Origin: a virus
DNA length: 63,148 nucleotides
Virus record (IMG/VR): IMGVR_UViG_3300046804_003073
Location: 1 to 63,148 of that record
Direction: 5' to 3' (one strand)
Under the pieces are notes generated by a model that was not told where the DNA came from, searched no databases, and worked only from the letters and a program-made list of their open reading frames with translations. Shown piece after piece: positions 1 to 10,153 of this stretch (within the stretch, counting starts at the first letter, position 1; every line of letters starts with the position of its first letter). The position numbers and the translations under genes were made by a program.

Positions 1-3000
1 TACAGCTGCTTCAAGAATGAGTATATTCCTTGCAAGACTTGCAAGTATGAATAATCCCATAGGTCGAGTAGCACAAAAAATTGGCGTACTAACAGGTTCA
101 TTGAAGAAATTTAATACCGCTGATGCAACAGTAACAGCATCTCTTGCTACTACAACTAAATATAGTCAAAGTGTCACTGCTCTAGGTAATCTACCAGCAA
201 CAGGTTTAACTAAGCCATCAATGACACCAAATGCAGCGCAGATGCAAATTGAAGCTATGAGAATTGCTAAAAGACAAGGTGGAACAATTCTTTCTGGCGG
301 TAAGACAGCATCAATTCCTGGTGCTGGAATTGTCAGTCTAAGATCTGCCCTAATGAGAAATCAAGCAAAGCAGAATCTTATGCGTGCCGCCCACTACGGT
401 GGAACAACAAGAGATTTAAATATTGCAGAAGATCTATTCTTTAAAAATCGTGGATTAGTAAGACAAGGAACGCTTGGGGCTAGAAGTTTTACATCGGCTA
501 CAACCGGCATATCTGCAAGTGCTGGACTGACAGAGCGTGAGATAAGAAGACTTGTAGGAACCAGAATGCAAAGCGGTCTGGCTGCTGGAGTGCGTTATGG
601 AACAATAGGTCAAGGTGGTCCTTCTGCTTCATTTTATGGCGGCAAAGTTCTTTCTGCACGGCAAGAAATGTCTATTGCGCGTGGTGGTGTAAGGGGCGCT
701 TTAACAAAAGTCGGAACAAGATTATTTGGATCAGAAGTAGCCGCTGCTCCAAGCATAAAAACTGTAACTGGTATTAATGCTGTAAAGAAGGCAATTAACT
801 CTATGAAGGGAGCTCCTGGTATCTTTGGCAAGATATCCGCTGGTGTTAGATCCCTCGGTTCATCGTTTATTAGTATATTGCCTAGTGTTGGTAGTTTGAG
901 ATCTGGACTCATGAATATGGCATCGTCGGCAAAGGGTGGTTTATTCAAAGTAACTGGTATTAATAATATTAAGAATGCCGTATCAAAGGCTAAGAGTGCA
1001 ATAAGTGAATTGTCAACTAGATCGGCTCAATACGGTCAAGCAGCTCCTGGATTCTTTAGTAAGGCTTCTACTGGAATGATGTCGTTTGGAAAATCAATAT
1101 TAAGCGGATCTAAGATGTTTAAGATTTTAAGAGTAGCCATGATGAGTACCGGAATACTTGCAATAATCATGGCAATTACCGCAGGTGTATTCTTCCTTAT
1201 AAAAACATTCCAGAATATGGGTGCTAAATCAGCCGCTGTAACAAAGAATTTTAAAGCAGCTTGGAATTCAATTAAAGCAGCCATTAGTGCAATTATAAAG
1301 CCGATTAAAGACACAATTGGAACACTTGTAATAATGATGGGCAACGCTACTGGCGGTGCTGGTGGTGCTGGTAAAGCAATTGAAAATATAAGTGAAAAGA
1401 TTAAATCCTTTGCGGAATCAGTTAAGAATTTTGTAACTAAGTATATAGTTCCTGTTATTGAAACTGTTATGAAAGCAGTTATTGATGTTATCAGAGGAAT
1501 TGTTAATTTCATTAAGGGAATTATTGAAATAGTAAAGGGCAACTGGGGCAAGGGGTTCAAACTGATACTTAAAGGCTTAGCAATGTTTGCTAGAGCTTTT
1601 GTTGGCATATGGGCTGCTCTAGAAAGAATAACTATTAAGATTATTGCTTCTATAGCAAAAGCAATTGTCAATTTGTTTGTTGCGGCTCTTAATAAAGTAG
1701 CGGATTTGGTAACAAGTCTTGCTGGAAGTATTGTTGGTTTTGGTTCAGCACTTCTTGGTTGGGTTCCTGGTCTTGGCGATGGATTGGATAAAATTTCTGA
1801 CTGGCTACATTCTATAGAGAAACCATTTGACAGCATTGGAGATATTGCAAATGGTGTAATTGATGGAGTTGCAGATGCAGCAACAGGTGTTGTTGATTCA
1901 ATAGAGTCAACAGTTAAAGGAATTATAGAAAATATTGCTGGTAAACAACAAGAAATTATTGATGGTGCCGGTGATAATCTTGTAGAAAAAGGAAAGGAAA
2001 CTGGTCGAGATCTTGGTGAAGTTATTACTGAACCACTCGGAGATGCACTTGAAGAAGTTATTGGCGGTGCCGGCGACCAACTTAAGGAATTAATTAGAGA
2101 TCTTAAGCAGAAATTTGTTGATCTGGTCTTGGATTCAGTCAAGGGTGCTCTTGATGAAGCAGTTGATTCTATGAAAGAAGCGCTGGAAAAGCAAAAAGAT
2201 GCTGCTCTTGATGTATTCGATCAGCAACTTGAAGCCCTTAATAAATTAGAAAAGGCAGAGGAATCTTTAACTAAAGAAAAAGAATATCAAGCAGATAGAA
2301 GAAGATTAATTGACGAAAGAGAATTGCAACGTGCTAATTATATTAGAAATCGTGCATTGGCTATTTATGAAGGTCGTATTGATGATGCAAGAGTCCTATC
2401 TCTTGAGGAACAGAAAAATTCAAGAGATTTCAATACAGATCTAGCCAAGACCGATGAGCAAAGAAGACAAGATCTTGCTAAAGAAAATCTTGACGCTCTT
2501 AAGGAAGCAATTCAGAAATCAAAAGACGAAACTGACAAACTGCTAGAAGAGCAGATTAAAGCATTTGAAGAAGCGGCTAAGCAAATAACTAAGTTCCCGC
2601 CTAATACAATTCAGGAATATGATCAGCAACTTAAAGAATTAAATGAAGTTGCTACAAGAATTGCTGGTGAGAATGGCGACATTCTTCAAGACATGATGAA
2701 TAAGATGAAAGATAACCTGAAGATGCCGAATGAAAATGTCGGTGTATTCAGGACTGGTCTTGATCAATTAGTTCAAACGGCAATAGATAAATATGGATTG
2801 ATATCCCCGACAAATGGAACAATTGTCGGTTCAACAATTGCAATGCTTGCTGGCATTGAAGGTCAAATTGTTGGCAATACTGGAGATATAACAAATGCAT
2901 TCCAAGGCATTGTAGATAATGTATTTGATTCATCAAGTCTACTTGATAATATAGCAGATGAAATTGTAGCCCCTGCTCTTGATAATATAACATCTATTTT

Positions 3001-4048
3001 TGAGAGTAAGAATCCGTTCGCTGTATGGATTCAGGCAGTTAAGGATGCTAATGAAACGATTTTAAGAGAAATGCAAAAAACTGTCGGTCATGTTGCAAGT
3101 GTTGTTGAAGAACTTGCTGGTCTTATCTCTGACGCTGTTGCTAAACTTGCCATTCTTAACGAAGCACGGAATGGTGGTGGTTCTGGAGGCGGAGGCGGGG
3201 GGAATGGAAGTACTGGCCCTGGTACACCTACTGATGGCACTCCATCACCGGGTAGTGGCGGTCCTGCTGGTGGAGATTTTAGTACAATCCTCAATAGAAA
3301 TGCTTGGGTAACAATAGGTCAAAAAATTCCAGCATCTATTGCAAGTAAAAAAATGGAACTCTACAACATTGTTGTTGATTCATATAAGAAATATTATGCA
3401 AAATCTGTCACATGGCAAAGTTTACTTGACTATTTTGGATCTAGAGCGTCATATGCAACACCAGAAGGTAAGACTGTTTATGATACCTTAGTTAGTCTTA
3501 GAAGAGTCATGCCTACTCAATTTGGCGGTGCTGGTGCTAGTTCTACTAGTAGCAGTAGCGGCAGGGCTACTGGAACTGTTAATGCAGGTGGTGTACAGGT
3601 TGGATATGATATGTCAAGGGATCAGTATGATCAAATTACTAATGCTGTTGCTAATTGGACACCGACTAGATTCTTTGGTGGAAGAATTTCTAAATATGCC
3701 GCTGGTGGTATTGTTCCTGGCTTTATGTCGCAGGGTATAAAGGCATTGTTGCATGGCGGAGAGTATGTTGTCAATGCGAATGCAGTTAGAAATATAGGCT
3801 ATGCAACATTAGAATCTCTTAATAATATGAGATATATGACACCATCCGGCCCGCGCGGTGGTGGACAGACTGTTGTAAGCGACACACAGAATGTTAATAT
3901 ATATGTTGATACATTTATTGGTGAAGAACAGTGGTTTGAGTCAATGATGAAGAGTTACAATCTTAAGATTGTACCTAGAAATCAAAAGAGAGCTGGTGCC
4001 GAAAATAGGACTATTAGCACATACTCTGGCATAAATAGAGGTGTTTGA
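1..4048 (+). CDS. Tape measure protein, 5' end cut by window edge
   Basis: Sets tail length and lines the tail lumen in siphoviruses. The first ATG in the window is at 17, but the frame is open to the left edge, so the true start probably lies outside. In numbering from ATG 17 (1343 residues): a basic N-terminal part, a hydrophobic helix at about 372-400 and further hydrophobic stretches at about 520-570, a long charged coiled coil at about 710-860, a Gly/Ser/Pro linker at about 1052-1088, and near the C-terminus the AAGGIVPG...GGEYVVNANAVRNIG signature found at the end of many tape measure proteins. It is followed, with a one-base TGATG overlap, by tail proteins. Length, helix content and position all agree. 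Family assignment is firm; the missing N-terminus is inferred. Confidence 0.92.
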   Translation, partial: TAASRMSIFLARLASMNNPIGRVAQKIGVLTGSLKKFNTADATVTASLATTTKYSQSVTALGNLPATGLTKPSMTPNAAQMQIEAMRIAKRQGGTILSGGKTASIPGAGIVSLRSALMRNQAKQNLMRAAHYGGTTRDLNIAEDLFFKNRGLVRQGTLGARSFTSATTGISASAGLTEREIRRLVGTRMQSGLAAGVRYGTIGQGGPSASFYGGKVLSARQEMSIARGGVRGALTKVGTRLFGSEVAAAPSIKTVTGINAVKKAINSMKGAPGIFGKISAGVRSLGSSFISILPSVGSLRSGLMNMASSAKGGLFKVTGINNIKNAVSKAKSAISELSTRSAQYGQAAPGFFSKASTGMMSFGKSILSGSKMFKILRVAMMSTGILAIIMAITAGVFFLIKTFQNMGAKSAAVTKNFKAAWNSIKAAISAIIKPIKDTIGTLVIMMGNATGGAGGAGKAIENISEKIKSFAESVKNFVTKYIVPVIETVMKAVIDVIRGIVNFIKGIIEIVKGNWGKGFKLILKGLAMFARAFVGIWAALERITIKIIASIAKAIVNLFVAALNKVADLVTSLAGSIVGFGSALLGWVPGLGDGLDKISDWLHSIEKPFDSIGDIANGVIDGVADAATGVVDSIESTVKGIIENIAGKQQEIIDGAGDNLVEKGKETGRDLGEVITEPLGDALEEVIGGAGDQLKELIRDLKQKFVDLVLDSVKGALDEAVDSMKEALEKQKDAALDVFDQQLEALNKLEKAEESLTKEKEYQADRRRLIDERELQRANYIRNRALAIYEGRIDDARVLSLEEQKNSRDFNTDLAKTDEQRRQDLAKENLDALKEAIQKSKDETDKLLEEQIKAFEEAAKQITKFPPNTIQEYDQQLKELNEVATRIAGENGDILQDMMNKMKDNLKMPNENVGVFRTGLDQLVQTAIDKYGLISPTNGTIVGSTIAMLAGIEGQIVGNTGDITNAFQGIVDNVFDSSSLLDNIADEIVAPALDNITSIFESKNPFAVWIQAVKDANETILREMQKTVGHVASVVEELAGLISDAVAKLAILNEARNGGGSGGGGGGNGSTGPGTPTDGTPSPGSGGPAGGDFSTILNRNAWVTIGQKIPASIASKKMELYNIVVDSYKKYYAKSVTWQSLLDYFGSRASYATPEGKTVYDTLVSLRRVMPTQFGGAGASSTSSSSGRATGTVNAGGVQVGYDMSRDQYDQITNAVANWTPTRFFGGRISKYAAGGIVPGFMSQGIKALLHGGEYVVNANAVRNIGYATLESLNNMRYMTPSGPRGGGQTVVSDTQNVNIYVDTFIGEEQWFESMMKSYNLKIVPRNQKRAGAENRTISTYSGINRGV

Positions 4049-4467
4049 TGGTAGCAATACAAAATCAACAAACAGACCTATTAAAGTTTATATCTATTAA
4101 TTCAACAGAGTTAACAGAGGGTTCTAGGAAGGTATCAATCAATGAGACACTATCAGTTTCAGATATTGAAACATCTTCTGGTAGAATCAAAAGATTTTTT
4201 AATAAAAGCAAAAAAGAATTAAGTATAAACTATTCTTACTTGGGGTCTGGTACTGATCATACAGTGGATGGGCGAGTTGGTCGAGATTTTATTCATAATC
4301 TTGCACTTAATAGTCCATCTATTCAAGTTGCTTATGTAGATCAACCAGGTGGTCCGGTTATAAGTTTTAATGGCTTCATATCTAGTTACTCCGAATCAAT
4401 AATAAGAAGGGATTTATCAACACAATGCATCTATTATGAGGTGCAGTTTACAGTGCAGGAAGCATAA
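4048..4467 (+). CDS. Tail protein related to the C-terminus of the next gene
   Basis: A 139-residue protein between the tape measure and the large tail-tip genes, where distal tail or tail-tip components usually sit. The ATG at 4048 shares one base with the tape-measure stop (TGATG), so translation is probably coupled; a TTG one codon earlier is possible. Residues about 52-139 align by eye with the last 90 residues of the following protein: both have a basic/aromatic strand, a VGRDFI/FGRDYI motif, an S-Y-S-E-(S/T)-(I/L)-IRRDL motif and end in xxV/EE-type beta strands. I do not recognise a named family. The shared domain suggests two copies of one tail-ring fold, one of them carrying an extra repeat domain. 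Confidence 0.75.
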   Translation: MVAIQNQQTDLLKFISINSTELTEGSRKVSINETLSVSDIETSSGRIKRFFNKSKKELSINYSYLGSGTDHTVDGRVGRDFIHNLALNSPSIQVAYVDQPGGPVISFNGFISSYSESIIRRDLSTQCIYYEVQFTVQEA

Positions 4468-6266
4468 TGACAAAGTGGAATGACTCTTATTATTCAGTAG
4501 CATTCAACTCTGCCGGTCATAAATTCTATGGTCTCGGTTATGAGATTATAGAATCTGGTTCAATATTATCTGATTCAGGTTCAGTAGATATAACAGTTAG
4601 TGCTTATGAAATATTATATGCTTCAATAGATATATCTATTAGTTCACAAGCAGAAGCTACTGTTGGTACAGTAAATATATTTGAGAATGCTGCTGTATCA
4701 ATTGATATAACGTCAAATACTACAGCAACTTCTATTGGTATTAGACTCGCCTCTCAATCTTCAAGTGGAGATTTGACTGTAAGTTCACAGGCGATAGAAT
4801 TTTTGTATGCATCATCTTCAATTTCCGCTGATACATCTATTAATGTTCAAGCTATTGAAATACAGTACGCATCAAGCAGTATTGCTATAGATTCTGACAT
4901 AACTGCTGTAGGTACTGAAATACAGTATGCAAGTAGTTCCATATCAATTGACTCTGACTCTTCATCAACGGCTTATGAAATTCTTTATGCCTCTTGTTCA
5001 ATAGAATCAACTGTATATTTTACAACATCTCCCATTGAAATTTTATTACCAAAGACACAAATTGATATTGATTCCTCGCTAGTTGTTTCAACAATGAAAG
5101 ATGCATATGCATCATCTTCAATTTCTATTGATTGCTCTGTTTCTGTTGTATGTCTGGAACAATTAAAAGCATCCATTACAATAGATAGTTCACTCACTGT
5201 AAGCGCAACCGCAATTGAAATTTTGTTTGTATCAATTGAATCATTGATAGATGCCAGTGCCTCAGCAACTGCTTATGAAATTCTTTATTCAAACTCGGCA
5301 CCATCTGGTGATCTATCTGTTACAACTTCAGCATATAAGTTTGCATATGCACAAAGTGCTATTTCAATAACTTCAAATGTAACAATATTTGCATTAGAAG
5401 AATTGAAAGCATTTATTGTTATTGATTCATCACTTAATGCAACAGTAACAAGTATCAAACTTGCCTACTCTTCAATACAGATATCCTCATCTGCTTCTGC
5501 AACAATTGTCGGTAAAGAAATTCAAAAAGCCGTATGTTCAATATCAATAACATCCAGTCTGTCTGCTACTGCTTATGAGATTCAAAAAGCGTCATGTGCT
5601 ATAGATATAACATCCAATGGGGTATTTACAGCAATGGAAATTCTAAAAGCAGCATGTGTAACATCAGGAAGTGTTTCTACAACTGCTACTGCAAAAGAAA
5701 TATTACTGGCAAAGATATCAATTTCCGGTCTGTCTGTAAATGTTGTATTGGCATTAGAAATTCAATTACTGAAGTGTACAATACCAGTAACATCAGCAAT
5801 GCTTATTGCAAGCGCAATTAAGTTTAGTTCTGCCGTAACAGAAGATACTGAATACATAAGAACAATGCTTGTTTTAGATGGTAAGCCATTAACAGAGCAT
5901 AATAGAAAATTAAATAGTTCTATAATTCAACCTGTTATAGAAAATATTAACTGGAAAGCAACTAGAAGTCGATATTATAAGGATAATTCTGGTAGAAAGG
6001 CATTTACTTTATCTTGGACAATGGTACCAAATTCAAGAGAAGACACAGTAGATCTTAAGTTTGGAAGGGATTATATAAATCAAATAGGTAGCGACCCAGA
6101 TGTGCATACATTAAAATTGATTAATTTAGACTCAAATGGAACTACACCATATAGTGAAACAGAGTATAATGTTATAGTAAAAAGTTATTCTGAGACTCTT
6201 ATTAGAAGAGATCTTGTTGGTGAAGCATATTACTGGGACTGTAATTTGAGTTTAGAGGAAGTATAA
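4467..6266 (+). CDS. Tail protein with about twenty 20-residue repeats
   Basis: A 599-residue protein. Residues about 40-455 are tandem repeats of close to 20 residues with consensus A-x-E-I-(L/Q)-Y-A-S-S-S-I-S-I-D-S-x-(L/S)-x-V-x; at DNA level the period is 60 bases. The alternating Ser/Thr/Ile pattern and regular length fit a beta-solenoid or stacked beta-sandwich shaft. The last 140 residues form a globular domain related to the upstream 139-residue protein (FGRDYI, SYSETLIRRDL). The ATG overlaps the previous stop by one base, and the stop at 6264-6266 overlaps the next ATG. A structural tail role is inferred from position; the repeat family is not one I can name. Confidence 0.78.
   Translation: MTKWNDSYYSVAFNSAGHKFYGLGYEIIESGSILSDSGSVDITVSAYEILYASIDISISSQAEATVGTVNIFENAAVSIDITSNTTATSIGIRLASQSSSGDLTVSSQAIEFLYASSSISADTSINVQAIEIQYASSSIAIDSDITAVGTEIQYASSSISIDSDSSSTAYEILYASCSIESTVYFTTSPIEILLPKTQIDIDSSLVVSTMKDAYASSSISIDCSVSVVCLEQLKASITIDSSLTVSATAIEILFVSIESLIDASASATAYEILYSNSAPSGDLSVTTSAYKFAYAQSAISITSNVTIFALEELKAFIVIDSSLNATVTSIKLAYSSIQISSSASATIVGKEIQKAVCSISITSSLSATAYEIQKASCAIDITSNGVFTAMEILKAACVTSGSVSTTATAKEILLAKISISGLSVNVVLALEIQLLKCTIPVTSAMLIASAIKFSSAVTEDTEYIRTMLVLDGKPLTEHNRKLNSSIIQPVIENINWKATRSRYYKDNSGRKAFTLSWTMVPNSREDTVDLKFGRDYINQIGSDPDVHTLKLINLDSNGTTPYSETEYNVIVKSYSETLIRRDLVGEAYYWDCNLSLEEV
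4585..5830 (+). repeat. Tandem 60-bp coding repeat
   Basis: About twenty in-frame repeats with a 60-base period inside the tail gene at 4467. The most conserved part is the codon block for (A/T)-(Y/I)-E-I, read as GCTTATGAAATT or GCAATTGAAATT and followed by TATGCATCA-type codons. Several spacings are exact (for example the GAAA blocks near 4857, 4917, 4977 and 5037), while a few units are one residue short or long. Repeats have diverged at most third positions, so this is an old array rather than a recent slippage product. Confidence 0.8.
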
Positions 6267-9200
6267 TGTTAACAACTGATATATACGGTAAAACATTAAG
6301 CAATACGTTCAATTCTAAAATATCATCTCCAGCTCAGTCTATAAAACCAAAAATTCTTATAAACTTTTTGGACAGTAGACATAGTACAAATCTTACTGTA
6401 ACAACAAATAGTGCACACGCCTCATCTAATCCCGGAGATCTTGGTTATTATTTCGTTCCAAAGCAATCATGTAATGGAATTGAAAGACAATCGTATACTT
6501 GGGCAGTTGCTGATGCCCTTGATGTAGATGGGAAAACCATTAAGGCAGATGGCAATTGGTATGCAATGCCAAGCGATCTTTCTGAGAACTATGAATATGG
6601 ATGGTGGTCAAGTTCTAATTCAACATCTTCACTGCATGGAACTTATAATGGTTATTCATTCTCATCAAATCCAACTTTAAATATTGAATTTGATGATCGT
6701 GCATGCAATATTATAAGAGTTACTACATCAGAATACTATGGTCAAATTGATACATATACATTAGTTGTAAGAAGCAATGATTCTGGTATGCCAAACCCCT
6801 TGTTTACAGAAACAGCTAGAATTGAAGACGGATCATATTACTATGATCATTATTTGCCAAGCTCTATTGGTCATGACACCATATATAGAATAGAAATAAC
6901 TGTACTAACAACCAAGAATCCACTTGACTATGCAAGAATACAGGAGGTTAGTCCAATATATCAAGTTGATATATCTGATTATTCTATATCTTATGACTAT
7001 AGTAAGGTTAGAGATTTGCATGAATCTAGTTTACCAATTGCGGGTACTGCCTCTGGCGGTCTTAATTTAACAATTGATAATACATCTAAAGAGTTTAATA
7101 TACTTAATAATTCTTCTGAGTACGGCAAGTATATGAAAAAGGATCTAAAGGTATATGTTACATCTGGATGGAATATCAAAAAATATGATGATTTGTATAT
7201 AGAAAAAACTCTACGTTCAAATCTATCGTCAGTTGCAAGTTCAATGAGTTTAATAAATACAGACGACCTTCCTGATGGTGGCGCTGGAAACGAGTTCGTC
7301 ATGGTTATTGACCCAGATGGTGTTAATAGAGAATTTATTCTTTGCAATGCTAAATCATCTACATATGATATATCTATTTCTGAAAGAGGATATGCCGGCT
7401 CGTCAGCAAAAAGTCATACAGCGGGGACAACTGTTAGATTTGAAACATATGAATATCCATCATATACTGAATATTATGTTGATGAATGGAGTGCTTCATC
7501 CGATTCAATGACTGTCTCATTGACAGCAACTGACTGGTCTAAAAATCTATCAGAAAAGATTCTCACAAAAGGATTTTTTTTGGAAAAATCAACTGTGCCT
7601 GATGCTTGTGAGTCATTATTACTAAAATCTAATTTCCCGAAGAAAGATATCAAATCATTAAATAGATTTGATATATCTGCAAAAAAGAAAGGGGCTGTAT
7701 TACATTTTGATTTTAATGAATCAAGTATTGATAGATCTGGAAATACTGTGAATGTTGATAATGGTCTTAGGGCAAGATTTTTTGCTATGCCGGCCGGTCA
7801 AGAAAACAAGGTCTCTGACATAACAGCAGATGCCCTAGATCGTGAACTGTCAGATCTTGAAAAAGCGCTAGGAGAGACAAGTTTTACGTCACCATCCTAT
7901 TCAGCCAATTCAGCAGATATATCTGCTTCATCAATGGCATTAAATATTGGTACATCAGTTGGATATTCCTTTACTGGCACTGATGGCACTATTTATTCTG
8001 AATATTATAACTGTGTATTTGACGGATTTTATATACCAACAGATACTGGGTCTCAATATATAGTAATTGATATCGCAATGGGGGGTGCAAGAGTATATCT
8101 TGATGATACTCTAATTCTTGATGACTGGAGACTGCATCCGGTATCAGATGGTTCTTATTATACAATAGAATCAGATGAGTTGTATCTTACTCAAGGAAAA
8201 CCATATAAGATAAGAATTGAAGCATTTCATAAAACAGGCAAGTTTGCTATCAAACTTAAATCTGCTGTTGGGATATATGCCGCCGCAGATGTTTCACCAG
8301 AAGAAACAAAAACTATTGCAGTTATAGACAAAATTGGCACAAAGAACCCTAGTTTTGAACCCGCTACTTCAGATAGAAATAAGAGAACAAACTATGCTCT
8401 CTATCTTGGCGGTGGCAATATAGGTCTTGCTGGTGGCATGACTTCAATGCCAGAGAATAAATCATGTTTGCTCGGATCTGGTAAATACATTAGATTGCCA
8501 TATGATTTATCATGGAACATGGTTAACTCTACTAATCCCAACTATACAGGTGATTTTACAATAGAGATGTATATTAAGCCAACTGCTTCATACAGTAGTG
8601 ACGGTGAATACATCAGTATGTGGGTGGATTCAGGAACCACATCAAATGGTTTTGAATTTTTCTTCAATAGTACAACTCATGGTTTTAAAATTAAAACATC
8701 AAGTGGAACACTGCAGCTTTCAGCAAATGGATCGCTATCAACTACGAGTTGGTCACATATAATAGTCACTTATAACTCAACTACAGACGCTATTGCTTAT
8801 TATGTAAATGGTAGTTTAATTGATTCAGATATAGTAAGTGGTTCTATTACATCATGGAATGATCTAGATTTAACATTTGGCGGTAGAAATGCTTATTATA
8901 ATACAACAACTGATTTAGAGGTTGCTCCATCAACAATTAGAAGTATTTATATTGATGAATTTTTAATTTACAATAAATATTTAACAAGTGATGAAATATC
9001 AGATAGATATACAGAGACTCAAATGCAAGAAGTTACTCTCTATCCATTCTTGTATGGCGGAGAGGAGCCTATTAGAACTATTTTAGATGAAATCACATTA
9101 GCTGATTTAGGTCGATTCTATATAGATGAATTAAATAATGCTAGATACGATCATTATTATAGATTCTTTGAAACAAGTATAGATCAACATACCAATATTC

Positions 9201-10153
9201 AGACAACCATAGATGATGATACTCATATATTAAACGCTGATTTTGTTACACAAATACAGGCTAATAAAGTTGTTGTAAAAATTGCTGGTATTTCTTCAAA
9301 TTTAGTCGGGACACAATCTCTTTGGAGAGCACCAGATCCTACTACACTAGCAGTAGTAAATCTAGAATCATCAATTACATCATCTGACACATCAATGTAT
9401 GTATCAACAACTGTTGATCCACCATTTGCTAAAGCTGGATATATTATAATAGATGATGAAATTATTAAATATAATAGTAAATTACCCAATGTTTTTGCAT
9501 CGTTAGAAAGAGGCAAGTTTGGAACTACAGCTGCATCTCACTTAGCTAATGCTGCTGTTAGAGAAGCAAGATATTGGGACATAAAATACGATAAGGCTCC
9601 AGCATTCTCTGTGAAGGATCCATTCATTACTGGTATTCTTTTTGAAGAACCAAACCAAATTGATATATTGAAATGGATTCCAAATGCTTATGGTGCTGAA
9701 TTAATAATATCTGCAAGTGAAAATATAGATAAAGATACATTTGTTTTTGCAGAAGGAACAAGTCCTATAACTCAAAAAGTAAGTTATACAGCCGTTGCTG
9801 GTATTCCTGTTGTTATAACAGATTCTAATAGTCAAATTACAGAGCAAGTTGCTACATTAGAAGATAATATAAGGCTCTATGGTATTAAAGAAATTACTAT
9901 AGAAAATAGGTTCATTACAGATTACCTATATGGTCAAAGGATTGCTAATTTTATTATTAGCAAAATGGGGGATCCTGTTCCCATTTTAAATATAAATACT
10001 ATACCTACACCAAAAATTCAATTAGGTGATAAAATTAGAATATCATCTATGGATTCATTTGATATAATTAATGGAGATTATTGGGTCATTTCTAAAAACT
10101 ATCAATACAGCCTGACACCCGGGCAAAGTATGACCTTAAGGAAGGTAGTCTGA
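6266..10153 (+). CDS. Large tail-tip/receptor-binding protein, PA14-like and LamG-like
   Basis: A 1295-residue protein in the position of a tail-tip or central fibre protein. Residues about 498-670 (GLRARFF, then an FDGFYIP/YIVIDIAMGGARVYLDDTLILDDW run) match the PA14 beta-barrel pattern, often carbohydrate-binding. Residues about 760-920 (GDFTIEMYIKP, SWSHIIVTYNS, YYVNGSLID, IYIDEFLIYNKYLTSDEI) match a LamG/concanavalin-like sandwich. The remainder is beta-rich; the final 300 residues look like tail-hub domains that bind the fibre (KIQLGDKIRISS, DYWVISKNYQYSL). The ATG overlaps the previous stop by one base. Two sugar-binding-type domains point to recognition of cell-wall or surface polysaccharide; that is an inference from fold. 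Confidence 0.82.
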   Translation: MLTTDIYGKTLSNTFNSKISSPAQSIKPKILINFLDSRHSTNLTVTTNSAHASSNPGDLGYYFVPKQSCNGIERQSYTWAVADALDVDGKTIKADGNWYAMPSDLSENYEYGWWSSSNSTSSLHGTYNGYSFSSNPTLNIEFDDRACNIIRVTTSEYYGQIDTYTLVVRSNDSGMPNPLFTETARIEDGSYYYDHYLPSSIGHDTIYRIEITVLTTKNPLDYARIQEVSPIYQVDISDYSISYDYSKVRDLHESSLPIAGTASGGLNLTIDNTSKEFNILNNSSEYGKYMKKDLKVYVTSGWNIKKYDDLYIEKTLRSNLSSVASSMSLINTDDLPDGGAGNEFVMVIDPDGVNREFILCNAKSSTYDISISERGYAGSSAKSHTAGTTVRFETYEYPSYTEYYVDEWSASSDSMTVSLTATDWSKNLSEKILTKGFFLEKSTVPDACESLLLKSNFPKKDIKSLNRFDISAKKKGAVLHFDFNESSIDRSGNTVNVDNGLRARFFAMPAGQENKVSDITADALDRELSDLEKALGETSFTSPSYSANSADISASSMALNIGTSVGYSFTGTDGTIYSEYYNCVFDGFYIPTDTGSQYIVIDIAMGGARVYLDDTLILDDWRLHPVSDGSYYTIESDELYLTQGKPYKIRIEAFHKTGKFAIKLKSAVGIYAAADVSPEETKTIAVIDKIGTKNPSFEPATSDRNKRTNYALYLGGGNIGLAGGMTSMPENKSCLLGSGKYIRLPYDLSWNMVNSTNPNYTGDFTIEMYIKPTASYSSDGEYISMWVDSGTTSNGFEFFFNSTTHGFKIKTSSGTLQLSANGSLSTTSWSHIIVTYNSTTDAIAYYVNGSLIDSDIVSGSITSWNDLDLTFGGRNAYYNTTTDLEVAPSTIRSIYIDEFLIYNKYLTSDEISDRYTETQMQEVTLYPFLYGGEEPIRTILDEITLADLGRFYIDELNNARYDHYYRFFETSIDQHTNIQTTIDDDTHILNADFVTQIQANKVVVKIAGISSNLVGTQSLWRAPDPTTLAVVNLESSITSSDTSMYVSTTVDPPFAKAGYIIIDDEIIKYNSKLPNVFASLERGKFGTTAASHLANAAVREARYWDIKYDKAPAFSVKDPFITGILFEEPNQIDILKWIPNAYGAELIISASENIDKDTFVFAEGTSPITQKVSYTAVAGIPVVITDSNSQITEQVATLEDNIRLYGIKEITIENRFITDYLYGQRIANFIISKMGDPVPILNINTIPTPKIQLGDKIRISSMDSFDIINGDYWVISKNYQYSLTPGQSMTLRKVV

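Noticed and set aside
1036-2142. 368-residue open frame on the minus strand inside the tape measure gene
   Set aside because: Low-complexity Ser/Ile/Pro composition mirrors the helical repeats of the sense gene; no RBS and no neighbours on that strand.
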